Shown here: in pieces, positions 1 to 12,700 of the stretch
Layout: each line of letters starts with the position of its first letter
Position numbering within the stretch: position 1 is the stretch's first letter
Source of the DNA: Phlegmacium glaucopus
Taxonomy: Eukaryota > Basidiomycota > Agaricomycetes > Agaricales > Cortinariaceae
NCBI GenBank assembly: GCA_015039465.1
Contig: MU130695.1
Span: 574,666 to 638,665 of the forward strand
Direction: 5' to 3'
DNA length: 64,000 nt
Made by a program: the position numbers and the translations under genes
The notes under the pieces: model-generated
What the model was told of the DNA's origin: nothing
What the model saw: the letters and a program-made list of their open reading frames with translations, nothing else
Databases searched by the model: none

Positions 1-538
1 ATAAAATTATATTCAATTATTCTAAACAGTCACACACAAGACTAGTAATAAAATAATAATAAAATAGTGATACATAAATATACTAGTATAATACTGGGGA
101 AGTAGGAAATAAGAAAACAAAATTGTGGGTGGTTTATATATCTTTTGGATGGCGCACAGACCATTGGTCACATGATCACAGATAAGCATGATTTCAAGCA
201 TATGGTGCTGGGTCAGGGTAGATTACATAAATTCCAAAAAAGGAAAATTTTTAAAGATGATAGAGAATTGTTTTAGGACCCTGAATATGTTTAAATTATA
301 TTAATAGCAGCTCTCCTTATGGAGAAAACTGCAAAATACTTTCCTGGACGCGGCGGTCAAAGATTTTCTAGCAAAATTCATAAATTCTAAGGGACTCCCA
401 GGGCCTCCTGATGTGATTTGGTCCAGATGGTCAATGCACCAGGATACACTAAAGGTGTCCTGAGAAAATGGGTGACACTCAAAACTTTACCTGTGCTGCT
501 CTAGGATGTCCTGAGGTGTCCTGGGGTGGTGTCCTGGG

Positions 539-814
539 GTGTCCTGGGATGTCCTGAGTAGTGATGTGATACTAACAAATTACCCAAGGCTACCTAGGGC
601 CAAAATCATTTTTCCTGATGTGGCCATTTCAGCTCGTTCAAAACACATCGATATTCGTCATCATTTTATCCGTTCTCATGTTTTAAATGGTTCTTTTTCG
701 ACTACTTGGATTCCTACGAGCGATATGCCTGCCGATATTTTTACTAAGCCTCTTCCTTTTCCTTTATTCAAACGTCATCGAGAGGTTCTTGGTCTTTCCA
801 CTCCTATTCCATGA
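539..814 (+). pseudogene. Ty1/copia polyprotein C-terminal fragment (RNase H end)
   Basis: About 60 C-terminal residues of a copia polyprotein survive (SKHIDIRHHFIRSHV, then SDMPADIFTKPLPF), the hallmark end of the copia RNase H region. They match almost residue for residue the longer fragment at 8330-9019. No reverse transcriptase or integrase remains upstream, and the preceding 500 bases carry no related coding sequence. A purine-rich tract and an LTR-like segment follow directly, so this is the 3' end of a decayed element. The first ~20 residues of the open frame are unrelated to copia and are probably not coding. Confidence 0.85.
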
Positions 815-877
815 TTTTCTTTATTCTTTCTTTCTATTTTTCTTACGTTTCATTTTCTATCCGACCTGATGGGGGTG

Positions 878-1204
878 TGTTGATGTGTGTCGTCAGGTCG
901 TCTATCACATCACGTGATATCCTTGTTAGTTTATTATCTACATTACTTCTTTTTCGCTCCTCAGTTGTCAACCATTACTTTCCGACACTGAGGCGTACAT
1001 TATCTTTTCCTTTTTACTCATACTGATGTATAACTAAAATCCTATCCTAGTACGCTCTACGCATCTAGGTAAATATATTAGTTGTCAACCATTACTTTCC
1101 GACACTGAGGCTACGCTCTACGCGTCTAGGTAAATATATCAGTTGTCAACCATTACTTTCCGACACTGAGGCTACGCTCTACACGTCTAGATCAAAGTCC
1201 ATCA
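878..1204 (+). mobile_element. LTR of copia element with internal direct repeats
   Basis: The segment starts TGTTGA just after the polypurine-like GATGGGGG and appears to end in CA. It shares its organisation with 9086-9349. A ~40-bp motif containing TTTCCGACACTGAGGC occurs three times (near 961, 1080 and 1140), separated by copies of a CTACGC..TCTAGGTAAATA motif. The outer ends were set by comparing the two copies and are good to a few bases. No partner 5' LTR is visible, so it is a relic. Confidence 0.7.
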
Positions 1205-1228
1205 CCAGCACCTACATGGATGGTTTTC

Positions 1229-1810
1229 TCAGTAGGTATCCCAGTATAGTGATAAATGATATAAACTCACTTGCTTTTGATTTTTCGGGAGCTGGTGTCC
1301 CCGGTTTGGATCCAACTGACAAGAAAGGTGAGTTCCCAAAAAAATAAGCAATAAGTAGCGAGGAAAAGCGGACTTACCGGTAAAATTGCTCTTGAAAAAG
1401 AGACAGGTCTTTGGGGAGGCGTTGTTCCCTTTAACCCTAGCTGACGGTTTTTTCACGCACTTTGATGCCACACGTCGTGCTGGTTCTTTGCCTTTGAGGC
1501 CTGGGAGTGGTTTTGCGATGATGGAAGGCAGTGTGTCATTGCTGTCACTTTCCTGATCCAATTCTGTGGTTCATTTGCGCTTCTTCAAGGTATCCGGCAA
1601 CAGCGGCTGCTCTTGGGTGCTCGGAGAGTGGCAAAACTCAATCTCCAATGCATCCTTGAGTGTCCCGTCGGCGTTGAGAGCAGGCGCATCTGGGTTAGAC
1701 ATAGGTTGAGAAAATTTTAATGGTATGGAGAGGTTTTCACCACAAAATTTTGAGCCATGGCAACGAAATTTTGAAACTACGCCATGCTGCCGCAGATGCC
1801 GTGCAAGCAT
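1229..1810 (-). pseudogene. Unrecognised protein remnant, probably transposon-associated
   Basis: Two adjacent minus-strand frames read as protein. One carries LGYLEDGPTVVDFAKI and then NADGTLKDALEIEF, ending in KKRK. The other is basic and Ser/Lys rich. I do not recognise a domain. The coding-like stretch is cut upstream by the foldback element at 1894-2243, so the locus is broken. It may be a decayed accessory protein of a DNA transposon, but that is a guess from context only. Confidence 0.3.
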
Positions 1811-1893
1811 TAATTGTCCCGAGGCGAAGCGATGTTGTGGCTTGATCTTTGCAAAGTCGACTACCGTGGGTCCATCCTCGAGATAGCCCAGTA

Positions 1894-2243
1894 CTTTACC
1901 CTCCCCCACACATTTCGAGCGGGTCTGAGCAGGTCCGAGCAAGTCCGAGCAGGTCCGAGCAATCCGAGCAAATTCCGACCAAATTCCGACCAAATTCCAA
2001 GCAATCCGACCAAATTCCGACCAACTTCTGACCTCATTTAGGGTTAGGTTAAGGTTTGGTTAGAGTCTATTTAGGGTTAGGATTAAGGTTTATTTAAGAG
2101 GTTAGGGCAGTATATTGATGCTAGGTGGTTATAATGAATTTGATGTAAAATTGGTCGGATTCTGCTCGGATTCTGCTCGGATTCTGCTCGGAGTTCGCTC
2201 GGACCCGCTCGGACCTGCTTGGAATGTGTGGGGGAGAGTAAAG
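1894..2243. mobile_element. Foldback/MITE-like element with ~21-bp terminal inverted repeats
   Basis: The left end CTTTACCCTCCCCCACACAT and the right end ATGTGTGGGGGAGAGTAAAG are inverted copies with one mismatch. Inside each end lie short tandem repeats of GTCCGAGCA / ATTCCGACCAA on the left, mirrored by TGCTCGGATTC on the right. The centre (about 2035-2110) contains TTAGGGTTAGG-like sequence. A CTC(G)AGATAGCC near-duplicate lies just outside each end (1878-1889 and 2246-2256) and may be target duplication. There is no coding capacity, so it would be non-autonomous. Confidence 0.7.
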
Positions 2244-2429
2244 ACCTCAGATAGCCGGCCAAATAAGACAGCATTTAGTGATGTGAACTTGACTGGTGGA
2301 TGACGCTTGTGAGTTGGGATTGATTGAACACGTCAGACGCTGCGGCTAGGCCAAGGGATTGTGGTACGCATGAGAGCACGCTTTTCATGGAGTTAGCAAA
2401 ATTGAATTAGTTGAGATGGAGATGCCTCA

Positions 2430-3404
2430 GTTATACTGACCTGTTCGATTGTGAAACCATAGATCTCGTTGCTCAGCTGCGAAAGAAGGATCCAACAGTA
2501 ACAGATCTCGTGTTACCCTATACATGACACGTTAGTAGGGGATCTACGAAAAGATGAAGCGACTTGCGAGGTGTTGGTAAAAGCATTGGCCCAGCTGTGT
2601 ACATGGTCTGTTCAACAATAACAGAATTGATATATGACGACACGAGACAAAAGTAGGAAAACTGACCTGCCAAGTTTTCGCCAACGGTTGGGAAATCGAG
2701 CACTGATTCCACACCAGCCTCACGGAGGATCCTTCAAAAATATAATTAGTAAAGCTGAAAATACACAGCCAAAATGACTCAAGCTAACATTGAATTCCCC
2801 ACTCCAGATAGCTCTAAGACCTTGGGGCTGCCTATTGCACCCGCTGACAATATGACTTCCCTCCTGACGTTGATCTCGTATGTTTGTCCATCGGATGCTT
2901 TATACTCCACGTGCTTGCAGAGGTGAAGGGGAGGGTGCCGCCCATAGGATACGAGTTATGGTGGAGTTAGTGAGGACCGTCGGTTGCCCAAGCGTTCTTG
3001 TGGTACTGTTCGATAAGCCCAGTTCAGAGTTGTAAAGGATTCTCCTGTTCCGATGAGACCTGGAATAAACACCTGATTATTCTGAGTAAAATGGATACGC
3101 GGAAGGGGGGTTAGGCCTACGTACCTCGGGAAGGTGTTCAACATTCGCCCCCACTTCCAACACGGCGACAGTGATCGAAGGATCTTCAGCAAGACGGCCT
3201 GCAACTGCCAATCCTCTTCGATTATCCATCAATCAAAAGCAAATCCTGAGCGAAAACAAGATCCACATACACGTTACCTCCGCCGATGACGATGAAGTCG
3301 TAGGTTGGAGTTTCTCTCAAGTCAGCAACAGCGCGAGTTGTGTTTGTTATCCATCCTAAGTTTAATAGGGTGAAAGGAAAGAGTGACAGGGGATAAAACA
3401 TCAT
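2430..3404 (-). pseudogene. GMC oxidoreductase remnant
   Basis: Minus-strand pieces match a flavin-dependent glucose-methanol-choline oxidoreductase (aryl-alcohol oxidase-like). The FAD-binding start is YDFIVIGGG, followed by GRLAEDPSITVAVLEVG and FTTLNWAYRTVPQ in other frames. Further on are VILSAGAIGSPKVLELSGVG (the second GMC signature) and REAGVESVLDFPTVGENL. Between roughly 2940 and 2915 about 150 expected residues are missing, and the C-terminal catalytic His region is absent. Some frame changes may be introns, but the internal deletion and truncation indicate a dead copy in a transposon-rich area. Confidence 0.75.
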
Positions 3405-3559
3405 TCTTAAAATCTGAGGAAGATGGAATCCTACCCTATATATGTTAAATATAAGTTACCACACGTATTTGGCACCATCGGGTCATATGGCTATACTGTC
3501 CAACCTAAGAAGATCATGTAATATGATTGAAGATTTAAAAAGTCAGGTAAAAGGAGAAA

Positions 3560-4240
3560 TCAACTATACAAAACATACCTGGGGCCCAAACGACGTCGTT
3601 TGGTATAGGCCTGCTGATTGTTCATCGGAGTCTTAGGGATGGTGGTAGGTGTCGTACATCCTGCGTGGTGTGTTTGATCGTCGACAATCATTGTCGTTAG
3701 CGCTGGTGATGCGACACAAGTACGGTGGCCGGGTACTGGTTGTTGAGTCAGTACTAGTGGATGAAGGAAGGTGGTGAAGGCGGTGCTGATGACGCTGGTG
3801 ACGCTGGTGGAAGGTGGTGCTGGTGACGCTGGTGACGCTGGTGGTTGAGGTTGTGAGTTATTTGACCTTGGTCTTTTGACGACCACGGATACCGACTGGT
3901 TGTCGTTCATATGGTTAGTGCAAAATATGTATTGAAAATCATGTACTTACCGTTTGACGACCACGGATAGAACCGTGGTCGTCGTTCATGCCACTGTGGC
4001 CGATGTGTTGTATAGGAGGCGCCAATGGGCGATAACGGGTTGGTGGTATCCTGGGGGTTGTATTATGTTGATTGTTGGTGTATTAGAAACTACATACTTA
4101 CTGTGATGACCACGGATAGTAACCGTCGTCCTTCATGCCACTGCGGCTGGCGATGATGGGTGAGACCAGGTGAGACCGTTTGAGTAAGGGTGAGTAAACA
4201 ATGATAAGCGTGAGCGCTTGACTGTTGATTCAAAATAATT
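3560..4240. repeat. Low-complexity and short direct repeats
   Basis: Runs of GACGCTGGTG repeat near 3780-3845. A unit containing GACCACGGATA with AACCG recurs near 3885, 3960 and 4110, followed by a GTCGTCxTTCATGCCACTG motif twice (3977 and 4127). A proline/serine-rich frame on the minus strand (3910-3560) is produced by this low complexity and I do not support it as a gene. Confidence 0.5.
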
Positions 4241-4329
4241 TCAATCTCCGACTCCAAAAATATCAGCGAAAGATTTTATTATTATAATATTAATATCTAA
4301 GTCAATTATTTTCAGAAAAATTAGAGAAA

Positions 4330-4500
4330 AATATGCACAGAAAGTTCGGTTCGAACCGGTTCGAACCCGGTTCTCAAAAATTTTGAAAGGGCCGAACCGC
4401 GAACTGGAACTGATGGTCCAAAGGCCTGAACCGGAACCGGACTGAACCGAACTTTCGGTTCAGTTCAGTTGGTTCCGGTTCTCCACATCAGTTCTGAACC
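4330..4500. repeat. GGTTCGAACC-type short inverted and direct repeats
   Basis: Dense overlapping copies of GGTTCGAACCGG, CCGGAACCGG and CGGTTCAGTTCAGTTGG form a locally palindromic block. In style (a non-coding core of ~8-12 bp repeats) it resembles the 1894-2243 foldback element. It sits at the break in the copia fragment that follows and may be the insertion that truncated it. Confidence 0.45.
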
Positions 4501-4504
4501 AAAC

Positions 4505-6893
4505 TTTGGTAGCCCTAGTAAAGTCAACCCCATCAATGTATTGTTTCGTCAAAGCATCTCTTGTAGCATCCATTCCAAGGTGCCCGAAATGTCAATGCCA
4601 AAGCGTCGAAGTAAGTTTAGACTTAGGAAAAGTAAAGGCGGAAAAAGAGGGAGGAATTTGGAGAGGGGTAGGATCTCAAACAAATTCAAGGTTAAGGAAG
4701 GATAAACGACGTATAACGGTTGCCGTAAAAGAGAAACCCGGTAGTATAGGGTCATTCAGAGGGTATGCGAGAGTTGTTGGAGCATCAGGATGAAACATGA
4801 CAATGATGCCATGTTCATTTAAAGCACCAACGGACAATAGATTTATGGGTGCGTCAGGAGCGTGAAGACATCCTCAAAGAGTGAATAAGACATATCGGTT
4901 CCGGTAAGGAACACAAAAAGACACATCTCCGGAGGCCATTGCAGAAAGAGACCCACAGTTTGCAGTACCAATTTCAACAGCGCCCGAAGTATTGTATGTG
5001 CGAAAGAGATTACGATCCCTAATGATGTAGTCCGTACAACCAGAATCAAGGCATGAATTAAATCGTTCCCCAAGAGAAAGGAAGGTGACATGATCGATAT
5101 CAGTTGAGGAAATAGCTGCAAAGGAATTAGGACGTTCATGCATAGGGTAGAGGTCACGGTGGATATTCTCATTTGAAGCAGTAACCAACGATACAGATAA
5201 TGTTGTGATAGAAGGTAATAAAGTTTGGTCATCAAGTGTATCAGGAGATGGTGACAAAAAAGACTAGGGATCGTGATCGCATGTCGTGGAATTCTCAGGT
5301 AAGTTAAAGGATTCATCCAAACTTGCCAATAGCATCGCAACAAATTTGCCCTTGTCCCGTTTATATGCCCCACGCTGTCCTTCCATCCTGCCGCCTGGAC
5401 TAAAGCAGGTAGGTCCTGAGTGACCTGTTCTTCCGCAGTTGCCACAAATCTGTACTGTAGCAGTAGTTCGTTCAGCAGCAGTGTTGCTAATAGATACGGC
5501 ATTGCTGGAACTGGTTTTCTGTGGAGGAGAGATTGTTGTTTGCGAGGTAGTCAAAGGACAGATCGTGGAGCATGATGAGCAGAGCGGAATATTGTTTCCA
5601 ATTCCAACACGTTCTCGGTGATCACGACAAATGCACCGTAATCTTGATCTCCGGCAGCAGTGATGCAGTTGGGTAAATCGGCGCGCAACGTGTTATAGGC
5701 AGGAACATGAAGTAGTCCACGCACAAACTGGCTGATACAAAGTTTTATGCTGAAAGGGAATTTGGCTGACTGAAGACGAGAGATCCCAGCGCACCATTTG
5801 GAGACATATTCCTGAACACGACCGGGAATGCAAACATTATTGCCAAGGGAATGCAAGAGTTCGGCACAGTCTGCGAAATTACAAGTCCCATAATAGCAGA
5901 CAAGAGTCTGGTGAATGTTAAGCGCTGTCCTTGCAACGGGATTGGGGGAAGAGAGCAGTCCTCGAGGAATGGAACCTATTTGTGATGTAAGGATGTGTTG
6001 AGCGGCATTATCGTCATCCCACCAGCGCGTCAGAGCTGTCAAATCTGCCGGTGTTGGAGAGACAGGGAGAATGGGTAATGGAACTGGTATATGATCCGGT
6101 CGTGATGGATCAAGAGCCTCGGAAGGATCCAGTATGTGCCCTATCAATCCATTCGCTCACAGCAACAACATCACAGCATCATCCCAGGCGAAAAAATCGA
6201 ACTTGTTTGTAAGAAGGGGAATATGGGAAACACTAGGTAATGATTTAGAAGAAGAAGCTAAAGACGAAGATGACGAGGGAGGGGGAAGACAATAGACATA
6301 TTGTACAGGAGCTGAAGTCTGATGTTGTATTGGTAAGTTATTGTTCATTGGATGATGATGTGAAGGTGCTGATGACGACGATAAAGGATGTGACGGAAGT
6401 TGAATGGATATTGGGTTGAATAAAGGGATGGGATATGTTGGTAAAGGTGGTTGAAAATAAGGTGGATTGTTCATTGGTGGATGTTTGTATTGTTTAGGTG
6501 GTACGGAAAAGCCAGGGTTATTATACGAGGAATGAACAGATGAAAAAGGGATATTATGTGAAAAATGTGTAAACGGAGAGGCTCAGACAAGTGATCTCTA
6601 TTGATGGGGATATGCGTAAGACGAGGCGAAAGTTGATTATATGCGTGGTTTGAATTTGGAATAAAGTGATAAGGAACTTCAGGAATTATATAAGGTAGTG
6701 AAGGACGTCCATTCGTAGAGGGGAAAAACAAAGTATCGGAATCAGATGCTATGACACGTGCCTGAGGTGAATGTATGCGAGGATCAATGAGTGTAGGCCA
6801 TTTGTTGCCATCAGAGACGCTGTCCTGGTAAAGGTTTCCTCCCCAGACATGTTGCTCATTCAGACCAGAAGGAGTCGGAGTGTTTAAGTTCAT
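4505..6893 (-). pseudogene. Ty1/copia gag-protease fragment (5' part of an element)
   Basis: Reading leftwards from the ATG at 6893: a proline/histidine-rich gag leader, a gag core (about 6150-5551, with RWWDDDNAAQHIL and VQEYVSKW), a CCHC zinc knuckle (CGNCGRTGHSGPTC, about 5440), an aspartic protease site (LDSGCTDYII, about 5040) and a GAG-pre-integrase segment (HFGHLGMDATRDAL, about 4580). Several frame changes separate these blocks. The element stops at about 4505, before integrase, RT and RNase H. It is in the opposite orientation to the two 3' copia ends at 539 and 8330, so it is a separate insertion. Confidence 0.85.
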
Positions 6894-8329
6894 TTTTGCC
6901 GATTATATGTGCAAAAATTTGTGCCGAAATTGCGTGTACAGTAATGCCAGGCGTGTTGACGATGAAGAGCGCACTCGAAGGTCGAATGAACTATAATAAA
7001 AACAGGAAAAATATTGAGTTGTCCTTTCCGGACACGTCTCTAAGGTCTAGCTCAGAACCGCTGATGTAACTGCACAGAGGTTGTTGAGAAAAGGTGTATT
7101 TTCAAGATTATAAATCTCTACTCAAAACAATCACTCAATCAATACTTTATACAATCTTAATAATGCAAGTTGGGTTTTCTAGAAAGTATAACCTTTCCAA
7201 TATTTTGAATTCACTTCAACTAAACACACACAACAACAATAATAATTTGGATCAATTAAAGGATGATCAAACTTGTAAAGTGGTTTTGCAATTTATGGCT
7301 TGCACCAACAATCAGTCAAAGAATTCCTAAGACTTTACTGATTGATTTACAATTTGTGTACACAAAAGTCCAAGACTTTGTTACAACTTCAACACAATTG
7401 CATACACAAGAAGACTCAAACTTCTGCTATGACTTTAACACAATTGCATACACAAGAAGCCCTCTTGCTTCTGCTATGACTTTAACACAACAACAACTTT
7501 TACAACAATTCAACAATTATTGCAACAAGTCAAACAACTCTGAGAAACTGATTTATTTTCAAGTCCACTACTCAAAGACAAGTGTTCTTGCTCAATGTCT
7601 AAGACAGTGAGCTGTACTAGGTTGCAAATGAGGGGGGGAAAGAAAGAATCCAATTTTCTGACTATTTACAAACCCTGGGAGGTATTTTATACATTTGAGA
7701 TATTTAAAAATAGATAATGTCCAAAAATAGATATACTGGTTCCTGGTACCCTTACTTTGGTTCTGGCACCATGTGCACTCATTGTTCCTGGAAACATAGG
7801 GGTTGTTCTATTTTTAGCCCCATGTTCCTAATTTTAGGTAGTTTCCACCCCTCTTGATGGGAACTGTGCCTATTGTGCCTGGAAACAATCTTTATGATTG
7901 TTCAGCACTCCCCCTATCCTTAATCATCATGATTCCCACACAATCACATGGTTCCACTATCTTGGTTATTCTGCTTCCACTGTTGCTAGGGCACCAACCT
8001 TCCCCTGAATATTTATTAATAATATTCTGTTGCTCCAAAATCACACCCCATGACATTTGCTAACCCAATATTGTTTATTTAACTTTTCCTGTGCCAAGTC
8101 TATAAGGATATTCATGGATTTATTGGTTTTAATCCAGACATGCAATTTGTAGTGTAACAAATGATAGTCTATTGACCACACTTATTAACTATATGCATTT
8201 AAGTCACACAGTAATAGGTCTAATCAGCAGTTGTAGGGTAGACAACTCTGATTCCCTTGTTTATTATCAGTTGTATTAACCAGTTATTGGTGCATTAATT
8301 AATATTTATGCTGAAATAATAGATAAAAA
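6894..8329. other. AT-rich intergenic/relic region
   Basis: No supportable gene. From 7390 to 7490 a CTGCTATGACTTTAACACAA motif with neighbouring CATACACAAGAAG is duplicated. The rest is AT-rich with scattered stops in all frames. The part next to 6893 should contain the leader or LTR of the minus-strand copia fragment, but I could not define its ends. Confidence 0.5.
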
Positions 8330-9019
8330 TTGCAAAAACCATGCTTATGCAGATTTAAATCATATCAACGTCCAGACCTCTCGTATTACGCTATGTGGCT
8401 TGGTCAATTCAATTCAAAGCCAACTCGTTTTCATTTCCTTGCTGCAAAGCACATCCTACGATATCTTGCCGGTACCAAAGATTTAGCCCTTTTACTAGGT
8501 TCACCTTCACCGTCTATTCCGGCAACCCTTTGTGCCTATATGCAGAACGTAGGCTGCTCTGATGCTGATTGGGCTTCAGATGCTGTGGATCGGAAGAGCA
8601 TATCAGGCTATTCTTTTTATTTTGAAGGATCTCTCATCTCATGGTCCGCAGTAAAACAAAAGTCTATCGCTCTTTCTTCGACTGAGGCCGAATATTATGC
8701 GATGACACACGCATTCAAGGAGGCGTTATGGCTGAAGGTTTTTCTTGCTCTTCTCAAGTTCCTGGTCCCTCATCCGTTCCCGATACTATCCGACAATCAA
8801 GCTGCTTGTTCACTTTCAAATTCACCAGCTATATCTGCACAATCAAAACACATCAATATTCGACACCATTTCATTCGTTCTCATGTCTCTGACGGTTCTT
8901 TTACGACCACTTGGATCCCTACAAATGACATGCCTGCCGATATTTTTACCAAACCCCTTCCATTTCCTTTATTCAAATGTCATCACGAGGTTCTTGGACT
9001 GTCTAATCCTCCTAAATGA
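8330..9019 (+). pseudogene. Ty1/copia reverse transcriptase/RNase H C-terminal fragment
   Basis: About 220 residues of the copia pol C-terminus, in one frame: RPDLSYYAMWLGQF, then AAKHILRYLAGTKDLAL, DADWASDAVDRKSISGYSF (RNase H active-site region), SSTEAEYYAMTHAFKEALWL, DNQAACSLSNSP and the terminal ADIFTKPLPF. Upstream RT motifs (YVDD) are missing, so this is a 5'-truncated copy. It is followed by a polypurine tract and LTR at 9086. The frame is still intact, which suggests recent decay. Confidence 0.9.
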
Positions 9020-9085
9020 TTTTTCCTTTCCTTCTTTACTTTTTTCCTATTTTTCTTTCATTCTCTATCCGACCTGATGGGGGTG

Positions 9086-9349
9086 TGTTGACCTAGTATA
9101 AGGTCAGGTCATCTTTAGATCATGTGACACTATCATTCATTTATTACATACTCTTTTTCATTTTTACTCCTCAGTTGTCAACTACTACTTTCCGACACTG
9201 AGGCGTACATTGTCCCTTCATTACCATACAGATGTATAGCTAACTCATATCCTAGTACGCTCTCTGCGTCTAGGTAAATACAATTAGTTGTCAACTACTA
9301 CTTTCCGACACTGAGGCTACGCTCTCTGCGTCTAGATCTAATCTCATCA
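9086..9349 (+). mobile_element. LTR of the second copia copy
   Basis: The segment begins TGTTGACC after GATGGGGG and ends in CA. It carries two copies of the TTTCCGACACTGAGGC motif where the 878-1204 copy carries three. Its right end abuts an unrelated LTR-like fragment (9350-9592) with no recognisable spacer. Confidence 0.7.
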
Positions 9350-9592
9350 GTATGTTTTCCCGCAGTTCGAATATCAACATAGTTTCCTCCTCCTAGTCTT
9401 CCTCTAAGTTACTGCAACTTCCAGTTCCACTCCGTTCTGTTCTTACTCCGAAATTAGGACACGAAGGTTTAGGGTAGCACAGCACATACACTGAGGCTAT
9501 AGTCCTTTCCCATTCTGTGGTTCCGTTCCGGTCAAACTCCATCCGATACTCTGGAATAGAGTTCTTGAACTTAACATCAAGTAAAGAATCTT
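9350..9592. mobile_element. Fragment of a second LTR-like family (same as the arms of 33140-34312)
   Basis: This segment, from CAGTTCGAATATCAAC to GAACTTAACA, is nearly identical to 34100-34312 and, inverted, to 33145-33360. The terminal TTAACA (inverted TGTTAA) fits an LTR end. It lies immediately downstream of the 3' end of the first GTPase gene; the second GTPase gene has the same repeat family just beyond its own 3' end. Confidence 0.65.
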
Positions 9593-9721
9593 CAAGTTAC
9601 AATTTCACTACAGTTCATTCCACAAATTACAATTACAAGCAAAGATATCAGCAATATTCCATGATTCCATTCTGAGCTCTTCTCAACTGCCCACATGATT
9701 GTTATTTCTGTGTCCGGTTCT

Positions 9722-12700
9722 TCACATAGAGAGGTGTGATGATTTGAGTTGAGTATTGGCTTCTTTCCATGCTATAAATCCCAATTAGTACTTGTGAACA
9801 AATAAAAAGAAGTGAATTGTAAAATCCATACATCTGAGCTGATTCAATGCAATCTGTACAGCCTCTTCAGCAAGCAATGCATGATTGACATGAGAGTCTT
9901 GGGAAAGATTTTCAAGTGCAGAAATATTTTCAACTGCTTTCTTGACAGAGGTGTCACAAGTTGATTGCTGGTACATTTGGACAGCTCCTCTCAGAGGATG
10001 ATTCTCACTTGGTGACTCTTTGTGAAGAAAGAAAGACAAGTGGCCAAGAATAGCTGCAACTAATAGAAAAAAGTAAATATAAAGTGTATGGAAAAGAAGC
10101 TTGAATTAGATACATGCCAATTGCACAGTATGTAGTTTCTTTTAAGCTGAGATTGGTAGATAGGCCAGAAAGCTTGAAATTTTGAAAAATGAAATTTGTC
10201 ACTCTTTGTATTGCCAATGACAAATACTCACAATGAATGACATGATCTTGGAGATGGAATCCTGTACATTGAAATTTATGAAAACTAAATAAAAAAGGTG
10301 AGTAAAGAGATGGAAATGATGCAAAAAAAAATCACCAAATGTTATTACAGATAGTTAAAAACAATATTAATACTTACCCTCTATAAATCATGATATTCCA
10401 TAAGTGAGCAGGAAAAAGGCAGATCACAAACTGTGTGTACATACAGTCTGTTGACAAATGTATGTCATGGAGTAAATGGTATGAAAAATAACATGTTCAA
10501 CATACATGCTGCCCAAAGAATATACCAGTTGGGTTAGCAACAATGTTGATATGATAAGTGCACTTACACTCTGTCCAAATACAGTGTAAGATGAATAGAA
10601 GACAAATGATTAATAATTATAGCTTTCTTGCACATACATCCTATCATCAAAGAGAGCAGACATCAATAAAGGAAGGTGACAAAATGATAAATATTTCTCT
10701 GTGCTTGCACTTACTCTCTGCAAGAAGAGTAAATTATAGTGAAGGCAGATCAAGATGGCCTTGCACTTACAAACTGTGAAATGAGTAAGCTGGAGTCAAG
10801 GCACATCAAAATAGTCTTGCACTGACCAACTGTAAAAAGTGTAAGGTAAAGTCAAGGCAGCATGCCTTGCACTTACTTTCTGTTGAAAGAGTAAGGCTAG
10901 AGTCAAGTCAGATCAAGATGGTCTTGCACTTACCCTCTGCCAAAAGATAAAGGTAGAGTCAAGGCAGATAAAGATGGTCTTGCACTTACATACTGTCAAA
11001 AAAGTAAGCTAGAGTCAAGCTATATCAAGATGGTCTTGCACTTACACCCTGTCAAAAGAGTAAGCTAAAGTCAAGGCAGATCAAGACAGTCTTACACTTA
11101 CTTCCTGTCAAAAGTGTAAGCTAGAGTGAAGGCAGATCAAGATGGTCTTGTACTGACCAACTGTCAAGAGAGTAAGCCACTGGCAGAGTCAAGGAAGATC
11201 AAGATGGAATTTCACATACAAACTATCAAGAGTAAGGTAGACTTAAGGTAGATCAAGATAGTCTTGCACTTACTTCCTGCCAAAAGAGTAAGCCAGATTC
11301 AGGGGCCAGGGCAGATCCAAATAGAGTTGCACTTACTCCCTGTTAAAAGGGTAAGCTATAGTCAAGGCCAATCAAAATATTGCACTTACATCCTCTCAAA
11401 TGGGTGAGCTAGAGTCAAGGCAGATCAATATGGTCTTGCACTTACCAGCTGTCAAAAGAGTAAGCTAGAGACAAGACAAATCAAGATGTCCTTGCACTTA
11501 CCAACTATGGAAAGAATAAGGTAGAGGAAAGGCGGATCAACATGCCTTGCACTTACCTTCTGTTAAAAGAGTAAACTAGAGTAGATTAAAATTGTCTTGC
11601 ACTTACTTTCTGTCAAAAAGGATAAGGTAGAGCCAAGACAGATCAAGATGGTCTTGCACTTACCATCTGTCAAAAGAGTAAGGTAGAGCCAATATAGATA
11701 AAGAGGGTCTTGGACTCGCCTGCTGTCAAAAGGTAAGCCAGAGGAGCCAAGGCTGATCTTGCTTACACTTACTCTCTGTTAAAAGAGTATGTTGGCATGT
11801 CAAGGCAGATCAAGATAGCTTGCACTTACATACTGCCAAAGAAATTAAGCTAGAGTCAAGGCAGATATGGATGGTCTTGCACTTACCTCCTGTTAAAAGA
11901 GTAAGCTAGACTCAAGGTATGTCAAGATTGCCTTGTGCTTACTTTCTGTCAAAAAAGTAAGCTAGACTCAAAGCAGATTGTGATGGTCTTGCACTTACTT
12001 CCTGTTAAAAAGTAAGCTAGAGTCAAGGCAAACCAAGATAGGCCTTGCACTTACTCCCTGTTGAAAAGGTAAACTAGAGTCAAGGCAAATACAGATCATC
12101 TTGCACTTACTCTCTGCCAAAAAAAAAAAAAGTAAGCTAGAGTAAGGTAGATCAAGATGGGCTTGCACTTACTCCCTGTCAAAAGGGTAAACTAGAGTCA
12201 AGGCAGACCATGACAGTGTTGAATGCACCTCCTGTCAACAGAGTAAGCTTGGCTCAGATCAGATCAAATGGCTTTTCACTGACCTCCTGCCAAAAGAGTA
12301 AACTAGAGTCAAGGCAGATCAAGATGGTTTTGGACTCACCACCTGTCAAAAGAGTAAGCTAGACACAAGGGAGATCAAGATAGCCATGCACTTACATGCT
12401 GTCAAAGAAACAAGCTAAAGTCAAGGCAAATCAAGACAACTGCGTACTTACTCCCTGTCACAGGAGTAAGCTGGAGTCAAGGCACACTAAGATAGTCTTG
12501 CACTGACCAACTGTCAAAAGATTAAGCTAGAGCCAAGGCAGATTAAAATAGTCTCATACTTACTGCCTGTTAAGAGAGTAAGCTAAAGTCAAGGCAGATC
12601 CAGATGGTCTTGCACTTACCCACTGTAAAAAGAGTAAGTTAAAGTCAAAGCAGATCAAGATAGTCTCACACTTACAGACTGTCAAAAGGGTAAGCTAGAC

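Noticed and set aside
2036..2110. True telomere or interstitial telomere scar
   Set aside because: Only a few degenerate TTAGGG-like units, lying inside a foldback element with its own terminal repeats.
3560..3910. Proline-rich 116-residue minus-strand frame
   Set aside because: The composition follows from GACGCTGGTG repeats; no start context, domain or splice structure supports it.
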